A stretch of DNA of 64,000 nt, taken from NCBI RefSeq assembly GCF_029688625.1, contig NZ_JARULC010000003.1, positions 124,001-188,000 of the forward strand. The letters run 5' to 3'. Below are positions 62,649-64,000 of this stretch, piece by piece. The notes beneath the pieces were generated by a model. It was given only the letters and a program-made list of their open reading frames with translations. It had not been told where the DNA came from and did no database searches. The DNA comes from Qipengyuania marincola. Its GTDB lineage: Bacteria; Pseudomonadota; Alphaproteobacteria; Sphingomonadales; Sphingomonadaceae. Position 1 is the first letter of the stretch, and each line of letters starts with the position of its first letter. The position numbers and the translations under genes were made by a program.

Positions 62649-63326
62649 TCAACGACCGCTGGGCTGCGCCTGTTGTTGCTGCTGGGCAGCCTGCTGCGCG
62701 GCCTGCTGCTGCGCCACACCGAGCAGGATTTGCGAGACAGCCTGCTGCGTCTGCAGCGATTCCTGGCGCGGACGCCAGTTGGCGGGAGGCGTGATCTGCA
62801 CCGAAGAGACACGCTGATTCATCACATTGACGAGATCGGCGGTTACATTCAGCGTATCCGGCGCCCACTGCACGGCTTCGGGCGTCAGGAGCAGCTGAAT
62901 GTTCTTCTGCTGGACGACCTGCTGCTGGACATTGCTGTAGTCGTTGATCAGCTGCTCGATGGCATAGGTCTGCGCCAGCACGATGGGCTGCGAAGCCTGC
63001 TGGATCTGCTCTTCCTTCTGCTGGATCTGCTGCACGACCGACGGATTGGCCTGGGCTTCGGCCTGCGTCAGCTGGCCATCGCTATTGGTGTCGAGGCTTT
63101 GCTGCAGCGTGGCCGCTTCCTGGCGCAGCGTACGGATTTGCTGGATCTGCGAGGCGTATTGCTGCTCGATCTGCTGATAGGCGTTGATGCGCGCCTGCGA
63201 GCGGACGATGACCGCTTCCGGACTGCTGGTGGCAATCGCGCCGGTAACCTGCGCAGCGACCGGCGTGCCGGAAACGGCCGCGCCTGCGAGTGCCGCGGCA
63301 GCGAAGAGCTTGGTGGTAGTTTTCAT
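62649..63326 (-). CDS. OmpH/Skp-like periplasmic chaperone with EF-hand loop
   Basis: A 225-residue exported protein: signal peptide [23 protein letters not shown], then the coiled-coil OmpH-type region ([16 protein letters not shown] ... [13 protein letters not shown]). A perfect 12-residue EF-hand loop, D79[11 protein letters not shown]90, sits inside the coiled-coil arm. The C-terminal 35 residues are Gln/Ala-rich. Skp-like proteins bind unfolded outer-membrane proteins for BamA; its ATG shares a base with the bamA stop (TGATG). Confidence 0.85.
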   Translation of the reverse strand: MKTTTKLFAAAALAGAAVSGTPVAAQVTGAIATSSPEAVIVRSQARINAYQQIEQQYASQIQQIRTLRQEAATLQQSLDTNSDGQLTQAEAQANPSVVQQIQQKEEQIQQASQPIVLAQTYAIEQLINDYSNVQQQVVQQKNIQLLLTPEAVQWAPDTLNVTADLVNVMNQRVSSVQITPPANWRPRQESLQTQQAVSQILLGVAQQQAAQQAAQQQQQAQPSGR

Positions 63327-64000
63327 CAGAATTGCGTTCCTACGTTGAATGAGAAGGTCTTGGTGTCGTCTCCGACTTCCTTCTTGATGATCTGGGCAAT
63401 ATCGATCCTGAATGGACCGAAGGGTGAATTCCAGTTCACCCCGATGCCCGCCGAAATGCGCGGCGCAGCCGTATTGCCGACGAAGACCTCGCGATAGAAC
63501 GAGGTTTCCGGAATGAACGGCGGACGGGCCGTGCCATCGTCATTGGTGGGGTCGAGGGTGGGCAGGCCGTCAGGCCCGATGAACAGCGGTTCGCCCCCTT
63601 GGGTCGCTTGGCGACCATTGGGCTGGTTGACGAGCGTGGGCCGGGTGATTGCGAACAGCGAGCCGACATCGACCCACACCGACGGCCGGATGCCCAGTTC
63701 GCGAACGCCGCTGCCGAGGGGGATCTCCAGCTCCGCACGGCCCTGGTAGTAGGCCTTGCCCCCGATGGAGTCGTCGAACCGCTGATCGGCGTTCAGAGCG
63801 TCTTCGATCGGCGTGAGAATGCGCGGTCCGGCAGGGTTGTCCGGATCAATCGTGTAATTCAGGCGGACGATACGCGGGCCGATGCCGCGAATGTCGAAGC
63901 CACGCATCTGCGGCTCGCCGAGGAAGAAGCGGTCGGTCAGGCGGATGCTGTCGCGCCCCGGCTCATCGCTGTCTTCGAGACCGCGGATCCAGCCGCCCTC
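63326..64000 (-). CDS. bamA: Outer membrane protein assembly factor BamA (C-terminal part; 5' end beyond window)
   Basis: The frame is open from the window edge to TGA at 63326-63328, 224 residues. It is the second half of the beta-barrel: LTDRFFLGEPQMRGFDIRGI (L6 loop with RGF motif), ELEIPLGSGVRELG, ISAGIGVNWNSPFGPFRIDI, ending FNVGTQF with the terminal Phe of outer-membrane barrels. The POTRA domains are outside. Overlaps ompH by one base. Confidence 0.95.
   Translation of the reverse strand, partial: EGGWIRGLEDSDEPGRDSIRLTDRFFLGEPQMRGFDIRGIGPRIVRLNYTIDPDNPAGPRILTPIEDALNADQRFDDSIGGKAYYQGRAELEIPLGSGVRELGIRPSVWVDVGSLFAITRPTLVNQPNGRQATQGGEPLFIGPDGLPTLDPTNDDGTARPPFIPETSFYREVFVGNTAAPRISAGIGVNWNSPFGPFRIDIAQIIKKEVGDDTKTFSFNVGTQF

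Noticed and set aside
62660-63180. CTG/CAG-rich repeats suggesting a repeat array
   Set aside because: They encode the Gln/Ala-rich coiled coil of the OmpH-like protein; there is no regular repeat-spacer pattern.

Overview
The window is 64 kb of a high-GC, densely coding bacterial chromosome. Gene content and order point to an alphaproteobacterium of the Sphingomonadales, most likely Erythrobacteraceae (inference). The clues are aroK-aroB behind a divergent proline-rich secreted protein, a biotin- and B12-dependent propionate block, a zinc-free ribosomal protein L31, a ccmC-D-E-F-G-H-I cluster, a bamA-ompH-fabZ run and many 4-base start/stop overlaps (ATGA or GTGA). I see no prophage, insertion sequence, CRISPR array or rRNA operon; it looks like core chromosome with a few small accessory insertions.

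Layout. 1-785 (-): secreted proline-rich protein (cut by the edge) and a 44-residue membrane peptide. 861-3900 (+): aroK, aroB, a cyclase-family hydrolase and a CPT-like P-loop kinase. 3897-17166 (-): a 13-kb co-directional block for propionyl-CoA use: pccB, methylmalonyl-CoA epimerase, methylmalonyl-CoA mutase, bioB (biotin for the carboxylase) and pccA, mixed with an S9 peptidase, a GST, a DUF3445 haem demethylase-like protein and two AT-rich insert genes. 17221-20063: tlyA, a lipoprotein, a 433-base non-coding stretch with an 18-codon micro-ORF behind an almost full-length Shine-Dalgarno sequence, then ilvE. 20060-22406: LysR regulator divergent from pirin and azoreductase. 22465-27440: EamA transporter, NAD synthetase, topoisomerase IB, YghU-type GST. 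27567-27762: tRNA-Gln and tRNA-Met.

27887-30973 (-): 2H phosphoesterase, mltG, fabF, acpP. 31125-37819: serine hydrolase, DUF2383 protein, aspS, rnd and oxyR. 37969-45632: SGNH acyltransferase, pgsA, an LplT-like MFS protein, a small tail-anchored protein, a TPP enzyme, CsbD, an SDR and an EVE-domain protein. 45772-51083 (+): GGDEF-EAL protein, then the coupled run dapF-mtaB-ftsY-yciB. 51135-53836 (-): DUF6445 protein and kup. 53956-58839 (-): cytochrome c maturation genes. 58899-61785: amino-acid dehydrogenase, tRNA-His, prolyl-hydroxylase-like oxygenase, DksA/TraR zinc finger and MOSC protein. 61847-64000 (-): rpmE, fabZ, an OmpH-like protein and the C-terminal end of bamA.

Points most worth following: the micro-ORF/leader before ilvE; a decayed second copy of the methylmalonyl-CoA epimerase start next to an AT-rich membrane gene; a second AT-rich gene with a possible PD-(D/E)XK signature, joined by 4-base overlaps on both sides between mcm and bioB; and an EF-hand loop inside the OmpH-like chaperone. 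Every functional name rests on motif recognition by eye; no database search was run.
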